Shown here in pieces: positions 26,851-35,616 of a DNA stretch of 55,475 nt. A program made the position numbers and the translations under genes. The stretch comes from Bacteroidota bacterium (GTDB lineage Bacteria > Bacteroidota > Bacteroidia > Flavobacteriales > Schleiferiaceae): NCBI GenBank assembly GCA_003385605.1, contig QQUU01000085.1, forward strand, positions 1 to 55,475. The letters run 5' to 3'. A model generated the notes under the pieces. That model did no database searches, was not told where the DNA came from, and saw nothing but the letters and a program-made list of their open reading frames with translations. Each line of letters starts with the position of its first letter. The stretch's first letter is position 1.

Positions 26851-28194
26851 ATGAAAATTAAATCATTAGCAATTTTAGCGGTAGCCGCAGTTGGGTTTAC
26901 TGCTTGTTCAGATGCATGGTTGGAAGAGTACAAACTCGATCAAAACCGTCCTTCTGACGTAAGTATGGAGGTTCTTCTTCCTTCTGCTCAGGCCTCTTAC
27001 GGTATGACGCAGGGTGATGTATTGCCTCGCTTGACTAGCATTTTTATGCAGCAAATGACTGGTACGGATCGTCAATCTTTGGCGCACAACCGTTACGCAC
27101 AGATTGGTGAAGGTGATTTCAACACTCCTTGGAATAACTCTTACGCTGGTGGTCTTTACGATCTAAAATTGATCCAAGACAAAGCAGCGGAAGCAAATGC
27201 TCCAGCTTACGAAGGTGTTGCTCAGATCATGACAGCAATGTACTTGGGTATTCTAACGGATCACTTCGGTGACATCCCTTACACTGATGCATTGCAAGGT
27301 GCTGATAAATTGAAAGCTGAATACGACAGCCAACAAGATATCTACGCTACAATCTTCTCTTTATTGGCTGACGGTAAAGCGAACTTGTTGGAGCCTTCTG
27401 ATGTAATGCCAGGTGGCGACGATTTGATCCACGGTGGTGATTTGGCAGCTTGGGCTGCTACTGCTGACGGTCTACGTGCTCGTTACTTGAATCACTTGAG
27501 CAAAACTTCTCAGTACAATGCTGCTGATGTAGTATCTGCTTGTGATGACGCAATCAACGGCGGTGTATACTGTACAATCGGCTTCGAAGCTGCATTGAAC
27601 CAGAACCCATGGTACCAGTTTACTGTTATCGATCGTGCTGGTTACATCAGCCAGTTCGGTACTATGTACGATATGATGGAGGCATCTTCTGATCCACGTC
27701 TAACGTTGTACCGTTCTGCAGATAGCTTGACTATGCCAGTATTGGGTGGTGCAACTTCACCACTACCAATCGTAACTCCATTCGAGATTATGTTTATTAA
27801 GGCTGAAGCTCAGTTGGCAAGCGGTGACGCAACTAGCGCACGTGCTACACTAGAAGCAGCTATCGAATCAAACATGACTTGGTTGGGTGTTGATGCAGCG
27901 GATATCGCAACGTATGTTGGTGCATTGTCAACTACTACTGACCTAGAGTTGATCATGAACGAGAAGTATGTAGCTATGTTCTCAACTGGTGAGTCTTGGA
28001 CTGACTGGAGAAGAACTGGTTTCCCTGCACTAAGTGCTCCTGACGGTGCAAACCTTAGCGGTATGCCACGCAGAATGCCTTACCCAGAAGGTGAGTACTT
28101 GTACAACGCAGATAACGTACCATTCCCAATTACATCTACACCAGATGTTAAGTTTGGGGTAGACGCTTCACAACGTCTATGGTGGGATATGTAA
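26851..28194 (+). CDS. SusD-like outer-membrane lipoprotein
   Basis: The 447-residue lipoprotein (GFTACSD, Cys19) belongs to the SusD/RagB group, probably the SusD-like_2 subgroup: LPSAQASYG near the start, VAQIMTAMYLGILTDHFGDIPY, and the late NEKYVAMFSTGESWTDWRRTG. It caps the SusC receptor and binds substrate at the cell surface. It lies 13 nt after susC and ends in a strong terminator. The ligand is unknown. Confidence 0.95.
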   Translation: MKIKSLAILAVAAVGFTACSDAWLEEYKLDQNRPSDVSMEVLLPSAQASYGMTQGDVLPRLTSIFMQQMTGTDRQSLAHNRYAQIGEGDFNTPWNNSYAGGLYDLKLIQDKAAEANAPAYEGVAQIMTAMYLGILTDHFGDIPYTDALQGADKLKAEYDSQQDIYATIFSLLADGKANLLEPSDVMPGGDDLIHGGDLAAWAATADGLRARYLNHLSKTSQYNAADVVSACDDAINGGVYCTIGFEAALNQNPWYQFTVIDRAGYISQFGTMYDMMEASSDPRLTLYRSADSLTMPVLGGATSPLPIVTPFEIMFIKAEAQLASGDATSARATLEAAIESNMTWLGVDAADIATYVGALSTTTDLELIMNEKYVAMFSTGESWTDWRRTGFPALSAPDGANLSGMPRRMPYPEGEYLYNADNVPFPITSTPDVKFGVDASQRLWWDM

Positions 28195-28222
28195 TCCTAT
28201 AGATCAATAGATCAAAATATTG

Positions 28223-28257
28223 GCCCCCAGGCGCTCAGCGCCTGGGGGCTTTTTTTT
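28223..28257 (+). terminator. Rho-independent terminator after the first susCD pair
   Basis: A perfect 12-bp GC-rich stem (GCCCCCAGGCGC, 3-nt loop TCA, and its complement) is followed by eight T residues at 28250-28257. Confidence 0.95.
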
Positions 28258-28344
28258 GTTTCAAATTGTCCTTTGTTGCATTAGCAAAGCAAATGGTAAT
28301 GATAATTTTTGGAAATGATTAGAAATATTGGGAACTTACTAAGA

Positions 28345-28384
28345 TTAACATTCGTTTAACAAAAACAGGTACAATGAAAAACAA
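28345..28384. repeat. 40-nt direct repeat, copy 2 (susC leader)
   Basis: It is identical to 23806-23845 and spans the last 29 nt before the second susC start and its first codons. The coding parts of the two receptors diverge right after it. Confidence 0.9.
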
Positions 28385-31300
28385 ATTGTCACTGTGGTCA
28401 GTACTACTATTCGTACTATCAGTAAACTTCGCTGTTGCACAGTCGGTTTCTGGTGTCGTTAGTGATGCTGCTTCAGGTGAACCGTTACCAGGTGTGGCGG
28501 TTGCACAGAAGGGGACCAACAATGCAACTTTGACTGATTTTGACGGGAAATTCTCGTTGAATGCAGAAAAAGGGGCAACCTTGGTTTTCTCTTCGATGGG
28601 TATGGAGACCCAAGAGGTAGTTGCTTCTTCGGATTTCCTACAAGTTTCAATGGAGGCTGCTGCCAGCCAACTTGATGAAGTTGTTGTAACCGCTTTGGGT
28701 ATCTCTCGTGAGAAGAAGTCCCTAGGTTATGCAACTCAAGAAGTTGATGGAGCGGAAGTAACCAAGGTAAAGGACGCTAACTTTATGAACTCTTTGAGTG
28801 GTAAAGTAGCTGGTGTAAACATTAAGAGTTCAGGTACTCTTGGTGGTTCTGCCAACGTAGTAATCCGTGGTTACAAATCTCTAACAGGTAATAACCAAGC
28901 ACTATTCGTAGTAGATGGTATTCCAATCTCGAATGCTACCGGTAACAGCGGCAATGTAGCTCGCGGTCGTGGTGGTTACGATTTTGGTAACGCTGCAATG
29001 GATATCAACCCAGAGGATATCGAGAACATCTCGGTTCTTAAGGGTGCTGCTGCAACTGCCCTATACGGTTCGCGTGCTGCCAATGGTGTAGTAATGATTA
29101 CAACTAAGAGCGGTAAGGCTAATGGTGGTAAGAAGACTTTGGGTATCACTGCAAGTACTGGTATTACAGTTGGTCGTGTGAATGAAAGTACATTCGTTCG
29201 TCACCAGAACTCTTACGGTCCTGGTTACGGTCGTTTCTACGGTCCTTCGTACATCACAACTGCACCAGGTGATTCTACGTTTACTGACGGTCGTGCACAA
29301 GCAGTGGACGTCAATGGTGATGGTAATTTGGATATCGCGCTTCCATTCGGTGAAGATGCCTCTTGGGGTATCGCTATTGATCCAAATCTAGATGTTTATG
29401 ACTGGGAATCAATTTTCCCTGAATTGCCTACTTACGGTCAGTCTAAGAAGTACGCATTGCCGGATAGCCGCGCAATGAGCTTCTGGGAGCAGAGCGTAAC
29501 ACGCAACAACTCTTTTGCGATTGATGGTGGTGGTGAGAACACATCGTTCCGCTTATCTGCAACAAGCTTCGATCAAAAAGGTATTGTACCAGGATCAAAT
29601 ATTGGTCGTGATAACGTAAGCTTTAGTGGTCGCTTTAACGCTTCTGATAAGTTGACGATTAGTGCAAAAGCGAATTACATCCAGCAACAAGGTAAAGGTC
29701 GTTACGGTACTGGTTACGATTCTCGTAACCCTAACCAAAGTTTCCGTCAATGGTACATTGTATCTACGGATATGGCGGCTCAGAAGGATGCATATATGAA
29801 CTACGGTCGTAAGAACTACTCTTGGAACGCTTACGGTTACGGTGCAGCTGCTCCTACTAAACCTCACTACTTTGATAACTTCTACTTCTCAGCGCTAGAG
29901 AACTTTGCAACTGACGTACGTGATCGTATCGTTGGTAACGTAATGGCAGAATACCAGATCAATGAGTGGTTGAAGTTAACAGGTCGTATGACAGCGGATA
30001 CATACTCTGAACTTCGTGAAGAGCGTATCGCAGTAGGTTCTGTTGACGTAAGCCGTTACTCTCGTAACAACCGTTCGTTTACTGAACGTAACAACGATTT
30101 GTTCTTGAACTGGAACAAATACTTCGGCGACAACGGAGACTTGAGCTTTGCAGGTATGCTTGGTTACAACCAACGTCGTACTTCATTCCAGAGCATCTAC
30201 GCTGCTACTAACGGTGGACTAGTTGTACCTGGAGTTTATGCTTTGAGTAACTCAGTTGCAGCTCCAGCTGCACCATCAGAGACTGCATACCAGATTGGTG
30301 TTGATGGTTTCTACGGTCAAGCATCGTTTGGATACAAGAACTTCTTGTACGCTGATCTTTCAGCGCGTCAAGATGTTAGTTCTACACTTCCTGTAGAAAA
30401 CAATACGTACTTCTACCCATCAGCAACATTGAGCTTCATCTTCTCAGAATTTATTGATTCTGACGTACTTGAGTTCGGTAAAGTTCGTTTGAACTGGGCA
30501 GCTGTTGGTGCTGATGCACCTGCACAAGCACTTGTTGATGCTTACGGAATCGGCACACCATTCAATGGTGTTACTCTTGCTTCTGCTCCTTCTACTCAAA
30601 ACAACTCAAGCTTGTTGCCTGAGCGTACTGAGAGTACAGAGGCAGGTATCGAAATGAAGTTCTTCAAAAACCGTGCTGGTTTAGATATCAGTGCTTACCA
30701 GAGTTCTACCTACAACCAGATTCTTCCTGCACAGGTAAGTTCTGCTACGGGTACATTCTATAAGTATGTGAACGCTGGTCAGATTGATAACCAAGGTTTG
30801 GAATTGAGTGCTTATGTAACCCCAGTAAAAACAAAAGACTTCCAATGGGACATCAACATCAACTGGTCGCGTAACCGCAACACAGTAGTTGAGTTGTTCG
30901 GTGATTCAGAGTCTTTGATTCTTGGTTCAGTACAAGGTGGTATGAATATGGTTGCACGTGTAGGTGAAGCTTATGGTGCACTTGAAGGTACTCAGTTTGT
31001 GCGTGACCCAGAAAGTGGTGCACCACTAGTTTACGATTGGTCAAACTCTCGTGGCGGTGCTCGTTACTGGGCAGGTGATTACGGTGTTATTGGTAACATC
31101 CAAGCAGATTGGAGAGGTGGTATCAATAACTCGTTCTCTTGGAAAAACATTACTGCTTCTGCGTTGATTGATATGCAGATGGGTGGTGACTTCTTCTCAT
31201 TAGATACTTACTACGGTTACGGAACAGGTGTATACGACTTCCAAGCGGGTACTAACGCTGCTGGAAATCCGATCCGTTCTAACCTAGAAGATGGTGGTGG

Positions 31301-31721
31301 TTTGACATTTGCTGAGGTTGCGTACCTCGGTATTGAAACACCAAAACTTTGGGATGGATCTACGGATGCTGACGGCAACCCAACGAACGTTGGTGGTGAG
31401 CTTCCAGACTTATGGATGAACGACTACGGTACATCATTAGGATGGACTAACCGCGTTCAGGAATTGCACGTACACGATGCTTCTTTCATTAAGTTGAGAG
31501 AGGTTGCGGTAACCTACGCTGTTCCAACTGCAGCATTGGGTGATTTGCCAGTTGCAGGTGTAGACATCAGCTTGATCGGTAGAAACTTGGCTATTCTTTA
31601 CAAGAACACTGAGTTCTCTGATCCAGAGGCAGGTCTTGCAGCAGGTAACCTACAAGGATACCAATCAGGTGCATATCCATCACTACGTGAGGTCGGTTTC
31701 AACTTGAGAGTTAAATTCTAA
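28374..31721 (+). CDS. SusC-like TonB-dependent receptor with N-terminal carboxypeptidase-regulatory-like domain
   Basis: The 1115-residue protein has a signal peptide ending AVAQ. Residues about 24-100 are the beta-sandwich domain (VSGVVSDAASGEPLPGVAV, TDFDGKFSL). The plug starts at LDEVVVTALGISREKKSLGYA and has VDGIPISN and VLKGAAATALYGSRAANGVVMITTK. The barrel ends in FNLRVKF with a terminal aromatic residue. It carries the standard SusC layout and pairs with the next SusD. Codon bias is as strong as in the first pair. No hydrolase is adjacent, so the substrate stays open. Confidence 0.96.
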   Translation: MKNKLSLWSVLLFVLSVNFAVAQSVSGVVSDAASGEPLPGVAVAQKGTNNATLTDFDGKFSLNAEKGATLVFSSMGMETQEVVASSDFLQVSMEAAASQLDEVVVTALGISREKKSLGYATQEVDGAEVTKVKDANFMNSLSGKVAGVNIKSSGTLGGSANVVIRGYKSLTGNNQALFVVDGIPISNATGNSGNVARGRGGYDFGNAAMDINPEDIENISVLKGAAATALYGSRAANGVVMITTKSGKANGGKKTLGITASTGITVGRVNESTFVRHQNSYGPGYGRFYGPSYITTAPGDSTFTDGRAQAVDVNGDGNLDIALPFGEDASWGIAIDPNLDVYDWESIFPELPTYGQSKKYALPDSRAMSFWEQSVTRNNSFAIDGGGENTSFRLSATSFDQKGIVPGSNIGRDNVSFSGRFNASDKLTISAKANYIQQQGKGRYGTGYDSRNPNQSFRQWYIVSTDMAAQKDAYMNYGRKNYSWNAYGYGAAAPTKPHYFDNFYFSALENFATDVRDRIVGNVMAEYQINEWLKLTGRMTADTYSELREERIAVGSVDVSRYSRNNRSFTERNNDLFLNWNKYFGDNGDLSFAGMLGYNQRRTSFQSIYAATNGGLVVPGVYALSNSVAAPAAPSETAYQIGVDGFYGQASFGYKNFLYADLSARQDVSSTLPVENNTYFYPSATLSFIFSEFIDSDVLEFGKVRLNWAAVGADAPAQALVDAYGIGTPFNGVTLASAPSTQNNSSLLPERTESTEAGIEMKFFKNRAGLDISAYQSSTYNQILPAQVSSATGTFYKYVNAGQIDNQGLELSAYVTPVKTKDFQWDININWSRNRNTVVELFGDSESLILGSVQGGMNMVARVGEAYGALEGTQFVRDPESGAPLVYDWSNSRGGARYWAGDYGVIGNIQADWRGGINNSFSWKNITASALIDMQMGGDFFSLDTYYGYGTGVYDFQAGTNAAGNPIRSNLEDGGGLTFAEVAYLGIETPKLWDGSTDADGNPTNVGGELPDLWMNDYGTSLGWTNRVQELHVHDASFIKLREVAVTYAVPTAALGDLPVAGVDISLIGRNLAILYKNTEFSDPEAGLAAGNLQGYQSGAYPSLREVGFNLRVKF

Positions 31722-31734
31722 AAAGTAACGAGAA

Positions 31735-33144
31735 ATGAAAAAGATATTATTCGCAGCAGCAGCTGCACTTGCTATCACTTCTTGTACTAGTGATCTTTCT
31801 GACCTTAACGTAAACGGTAAAGCTCCAGAAGCTGTACCAGCAGGAGCGTTATTCGCTAATGCAACTATGGGTTATTACGACTTTACGTCTGTACAAAATG
31901 TGAACTTGAACAACTTGCGTTTATGGTCTCAACACTGGACGCAAACTACGTACGTTGACGAATCTAACTTTGAGTTAAATAATCGCGACGTAAACGGAAA
32001 TACATTCGTACGTATGTATACGACTGTAATTCGCGATTGTGAGGAAGCTCGCGCAGCATTGGCTGATGTAGTGGCTTCTAATGAAGAGATTGCAGCTTCT
32101 GAGGCGGCAATTGAGGTAATGGAAGTACTTGCATACTCTTTGTTGGTGGATCTTTTTGGAGATGTACCATACACAGATGCTTTAGCTGAGACGAACACTC
32201 CTTCTTACGATGACGATGCTGCCATTTACGCGGATCTTTTGGCCCGCTTGGATGCAGCAGTAGGTGACCTAAGCGGTTCAAACGCTTTCGGTAGCTCAGA
32301 CATCATCTATGGCGGTAGTGCTGATTCTTGGAAAATGGCAGCTAACTCTTTGATGTTGCGTATGGCGGTTCGTATGATCGACGCTGATGCTGCAATGGCA
32401 AAGACATACGGCGAGAAAGCTATCGCTGGCGGTGTATTCGCTTCATCTGCTGATGATATGCGTTTATTCTATTCGTCAGCGCCTCCTCATACACACCCAA
32501 TGTGGGAAACACTAGTACAGAGCGGTCGTACTGACTTTATCGCTTCTGCTACTTTAGGTGATGTATTGAATGGTTTGGCTGATCCACGTCGTGCCGGCTT
32601 CTTTAAGAACCTTGGTGGTTCTGACTCTGTTATTGGTGCTCCGCACGGATTGCAATCGGATTACTACCAGTTCTCTCAGCCAGGTACAGCATTGGAAGAC
32701 CCAACTTGGTCACACGCAGCGATTAGCTACGTTGAAACTGAATTCTTGATGGCTCATGCTGCTGTTGCAGGTTGGGCGGGAACAGGCGATGCTGCGACGC
32801 ATTACGAAAACGCTATCCGTGCTTCTATAGAAGAGTGGGGTGGTTCTTCTGCTGATGCTGACACTTACATGATGCACTCAATGGTGGCATTCAATGCTAC
32901 TACTGCGGCAACTCAGATCGGTGTTCAAAAGTGGATTGCTATGTACAGCAACGCTGCGGAAGCTTACGCTGCAGTACGTCAGTACGATATTCCTATGGCT
33001 ACTGCTGATTTAGCAGGAACTGTGACGCCTTCGCGTTACTCTTACCCATTGGATGAGTACTCATTGAATATCACTAATGTTGAAGCAGCAGGTGCTAAAT
33101 TCAACGACGATGATACATTCGCCAAAGTATTTTGGGATATGTAA
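31735..33144 (+). CDS. SusD-like outer-membrane lipoprotein
   Basis: The 469-residue lipoprotein (AITSCTSD, Cys17) is SusD/RagB-like: FANATMGYYDF, MEVLAYSLLVDLFGDVPYTDAL, AANSLMLRMAVRM, and YVETEFLMAHAAVAG, with GVQKWIAMYSNAAEAY late. It lies 13 nt after the second susC and is closed by a strong terminator. It would bind the ligand of that receptor at the surface. Confidence 0.95.
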   Translation: MKKILFAAAAALAITSCTSDLSDLNVNGKAPEAVPAGALFANATMGYYDFTSVQNVNLNNLRLWSQHWTQTTYVDESNFELNNRDVNGNTFVRMYTTVIRDCEEARAALADVVASNEEIAASEAAIEVMEVLAYSLLVDLFGDVPYTDALAETNTPSYDDDAAIYADLLARLDAAVGDLSGSNAFGSSDIIYGGSADSWKMAANSLMLRMAVRMIDADAAMAKTYGEKAIAGGVFASSADDMRLFYSSAPPHTHPMWETLVQSGRTDFIASATLGDVLNGLADPRRAGFFKNLGGSDSVIGAPHGLQSDYYQFSQPGTALEDPTWSHAAISYVETEFLMAHAAVAGWAGTGDAATHYENAIRASIEEWGGSSADADTYMMHSMVAFNATTAATQIGVQKWIAMYSNAAEAYAAVRQYDIPMATADLAGTVTPSRYSYPLDEYSLNITNVEAAGAKFNDDDTFAKVFWDM

Positions 33145-33168
33145 TCTAATCTTAGATTGAAATAAAGG

Positions 33169-33201
33169 CCGCCGCTCCCATCGGGAGCGGCGGTTTTTTT
33201 T
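33169..33201 (+). terminator. Rho-independent terminator after the second susCD pair
   Basis: An 11-bp perfect stem (CCGCCGCTCCC, loop ATC, complement) is followed by eight T residues at 33194-33201. Confidence 0.95.
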
Positions 33202-33205
33202 GCCC

Positions 33206-33213
33206 TAAATTTG
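33206..33213 (+). promoter_or_regulatory. -7 element TAAATTTG
   Basis: This perfect TAnnTTTG match lies just after the terminator and 5 nt before the ATG of the 111-residue membrane protein. It fits a leaderless message; no clear TTG at -33 is seen because that position falls in the terminator stem. Confidence 0.4.
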
Positions 33214-33218
33214 GCACC

Positions 33219-33554
33219 ATGGATAAGGCTATAGATCACTTGCAAAAAACCATAGGCGAACGCGCTATTCTTAAGGAAGAATTGGACGCGTTATTCGATA
33301 CTCAAGAGGGTATTGAAAGGAATTGGTTTGAATACGATGAAAGTGAGCAGGTGTATTATCTAGTGCCAGAAATATTGGCCTATGAAGCCAAGCCTAAGGA
33401 GAACTTCGAGGCTCTAGGACTAGGCGAACTAGAAGAACGTATAGTAGATGTCCTAGAGCAAGGGAAAAGCGTCAAATGGGGTAAGCTGGCCTTAGCGATG
33501 TGGCTGTTCTTCCTGTTCATAGTAGTGTACACTATAATTGAAACTATTGCATAA
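33219..33554 (+). CDS. Small tail-anchored membrane protein, unknown function
   Basis: The 111-residue protein is soluble and acidic for about 85 residues (many Glu and Asp) and ends in one hydrophobic segment (LALAMWLFFLFIVVYTIIE). With no signal peptide, the N-terminal part is probably cytoplasmic and the protein tail-anchored. It stands alone between two terminators. I do not recognise the family. Confidence 0.75.
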   Translation: MDKAIDHLQKTIGERAILKEELDALFDTQEGIERNWFEYDESEQVYYLVPEILAYEAKPKENFEALGLGELEERIVDVLEQGKSVKWGKLALAMWLFFLFIVVYTIIETIA

Positions 33555-33555
33555 A

Positions 33556-33582
33556 AAAACCACCCCGTAAAGAGGTGGTTTT
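33556..33582. terminator. Bidirectional terminator
   Basis: The arms AAAACCACC (33556-33564) and GGTGGTTTT (33574-33582) form a 9-bp stem with a 9-nt loop between the convergent 111-residue protein and efp. A-run and T-run lie on both sides, so it can work in both directions. Confidence 0.8.
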
Positions 33583-33604
33583 CGATGTATTATGTGAGTG
33601 ATGC

Positions 33605-34168
33605 TTACTTCGCGCGTTCCTTGTAAGAACCGTCTGCGGTGTTGATCACAATCTCTTCGTCTGTTTTAATGAACAAAGGCACCTGAACTTCAGCACCTCC
33701 CTCTACAGTCACTGTTTTCATAGCGTTTGTTGAAGTGTTTCCTTTCACTGCAGGTTCTGCGTAAGTCACTTTCAAGTTTACGGTACGTGGCAGCTCTACC
33801 GCCATTGCTCTGTTTTCAGTAGCATGGAACAATACAAGACACATCATACCGTCAACCAAGAAATCAGGAGCATTGATCAGCTCTTTGGCAAAGGTCAATT
33901 GCTCGTAGTTTTCTGTGTTCATGAAGTGATAGTCGGTACCGTCGTTGTACAAGAACTGGTACTGACGAGTCTCCACGTCGATCGTTTCAATCTTTGAACC
34001 CGCAGGGAAAGTATTGTCTAAAACACGACCAGTCTCAAGGTTTTTAATCTTCGTGCGCACAAATGCAGCGCCCTTTCCTGGTTTTACGTGAAGGAATTCA
34101 ATGATCTGGAATGGCTGACCGTTGAAGTTGATGCACATTCCGTTTTTAATATCTGAAGTACTTGCCAT
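33605..34168 (-). CDS. efp: Translation elongation factor P
   Basis: The frame extends to 34201, but ATG at 34168 gives the usual 187 residues starting MASTSDIKNGMCI. The loop VKPGKGAAFVR has Lys32 at the position that is post-translationally modified in many EF-P proteins. EF-P relieves ribosome stalling at polyproline. No modification gene (epmA/B or earP) is in the window. A separate TATATTTG element lies upstream, so it need not depend on the lipid A genes. Confidence 0.97.
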   Translation of the reverse strand: MASTSDIKNGMCINFNGQPFQIIEFLHVKPGKGAAFVRTKIKNLETGRVLDNTFPAGSKIETIDVETRQYQFLYNDGTDYHFMNTENYEQLTFAKELINAPDFLVDGMMCLVLFHATENRAMAVELPRTVNLKVTYAEPAVKGNTSTNAMKTVTVEGGAEVQVPLFIKTDEEIVINTADGSYKERAK

Positions 34169-34187
34169 AATCGAGTTGTTTGTTGCC

Positions 34188-34195
34188 CAAATATA
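34188..34195 (-). promoter_or_regulatory. -7 element TATATTTG before efp
   Basis: The minus strand reads TATATTTG, a perfect TAnnTTTG match, 19 nt before the efp ATG chosen here. It supports the shorter start, since the longer one at 34201 would lie upstream of the transcription start. Confidence 0.5.
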
Positions 34196-34223
34196 CTGCA
34201 AATGCAGAGGGCTATTTCATGGA

Positions 34224-34841
34224 TTAATAATGCTTTTCAAGGAGTAGTTCACTGCTGCAGAAGTCATATTCGTGTGCGACGTAGTTGCTGGCAACGATAA
34301 TGGTCTTTTCTGTGGCCAATTCTTGAACCATTCTCTTATATAGTTCAACACCTTCCTTGTCTAAGTTGCTTGTTGGTTCATCCAATAGAAGTACAGGCCT
34401 TGGGCTCGCGATAGCCAATAGCAGTCGTACGCGTTGCTTCATGCCGGAGCTGTAGGTCTTAATTCGCTTATTTAAATGTGGTGTGAGCCCCGCTTCATGG
34501 ATCCATCGGTCCAGATCTACACCTGGGGTGAAACCACACATCTTATCATGGAAGTTGAGGGTTTCCTTCAGGCTAAACATTGGATTTAAGGCCACATAAG
34601 GTGCTGCTATTGCACAAATGCTCCCTGCCTCTGCTGACGGGGTGTTCTTCCCATCAAAGCTGTATTGAGGTGGGTTTTCGGTGGCCTCCTGTGCGCCTGA
34701 TAATATTTTAATTAAGGTGGATTTACCCGAACCGTTTGAACCTAAAATGACTGTTTTGGAGCCCGTTTCAAAGGTGTGGGTAATTCCTTGTAAGATGTGC
34801 TGATTGCCAAAGGTCTTTTGAAGATTTCCAACGGTAATCAT
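34224..34841 (-). CDS. ABC transporter ATP-binding protein without a visible permease partner
   Basis: The 205-residue protein has Walker A GSNGSGKS (residues 34-41), the signature YSSGMKQRV, Walker B LLLDEPTS and an apparent switch at ASNYVAHE. The canonical Q-loop looks irregular. It is small and shows no membrane part, so it needs a separate permease, which is not in this window. It sits between lpxA (4 nt upstream) and efp, so a role in lipid or heme export is possible but not shown. Confidence 0.88.
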   Translation of the reverse strand: MITVGNLQKTFGNQHILQGITHTFETGSKTVILGSNGSGKSTLIKILSGAQEATENPPQYSFDGKNTPSAEAGSICAIAAPYVALNPMFSLKETLNFHDKMCGFTPGVDLDRWIHEAGLTPHLNKRIKTYSSGMKQRVRLLLAIASPRPVLLLDEPTSNLDKEGVELYKRMVQELATEKTIIVASNYVAHEYDFCSSELLLEKHY

Positions 34842-34845
34842 ACGG

Positions 34846-35616
34846 CTACTTTCTAATTAACCCTCTGTCACTAGCGTCTATGAATGCGATGATTTCTTTA
34901 GCAACGGTGCTTTGACCGTATTCGGCTTTCACTACTTCTAGAGCTTGGCTAATGTTCTTACCGCTTTGATAGAGGATGCGGTAGATATCTTGTATCTCTC
35001 TAATTGCGTCGTTGTTGAAACTGCGTCTGCGTAAACCAACACTATTTACCCCTGCATAAGTCAATGGATCACCCGCAGCTGTAATAAATGGAGGTACGTC
35101 TTTTCGTACCATCGCGCCACCGCCAACCATAACGTGATTGCCAATCTTTACAAATTGGTGTACGGCGCTCAATCCGGATATAATCGCCCAATCTCCGACT
35201 TCAACATGACCTGCGAGAGCAACCGAGTTCACTAGGATAACATGATTTCCGATGATACAATCGTGTGCAATATGCACATAGGCCATAATCAAACAGTCCT
35301 CGCCAAGAGTGGTTCTACCGTATGCTTTGGTACCACGGTTAATGGTTACACATTCTCTGATGGTCGTTCGATCACCAATTTCAACGGTGGTTTCTTCACC
35401 TTCGAATTTTAGATCTTGGGGTACAGCTGAAATGACTGATCCTGGAAAGATGCGGCAGTTCGCTCCAACGCGAGCACCATCCATGATGGTGACATTGGGA
35501 CCAATCCAAGTGCCTTCTCCAATCTCAACATCCGCAGCTATGGAGGTGAAGGGACCGATCTCTACTTGGTCGCCAATTTTAGCAGATGGATGTACGTCGG
35601 AGAGTTTATGAATCAT
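34846..35616 (-). CDS. lpxA: UDP-N-acetylglucosamine acyltransferase LpxA
   Basis: The 256-residue protein is a left-handed beta-helix of hexapeptide repeats with a C-terminal helical part. YVHIAHDCIIGNH holds His118, aligned with the catalytic histidine of E. coli LpxA. It catalyses the first acylation of lipid A synthesis. Its ATG overlaps the stop of lpxC/fabZ by one base (TAATG), showing coupling. The product of this acylation is then deacetylated by the fusion enzyme encoded just upstream. Confidence 0.96.
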   Translation of the reverse strand: MIHKLSDVHPSAKIGDQVEIGPFTSIAADVEIGEGTWIGPNVTIMDGARVGANCRIFPGSVISAVPQDLKFEGEETTVEIGDRTTIRECVTINRGTKAYGRTTLGEDCLIMAYVHIAHDCIIGNHVILVNSVALAGHVEVGDWAIISGLSAVHQFVKIGNHVMVGGGAMVRKDVPPFITAAGDPLTYAGVNSVGLRRRSFNNDAIREIQDIYRILYQSGKNISQALEVVKAEYGQSTVAKEIIAFIDASDRGLIRK

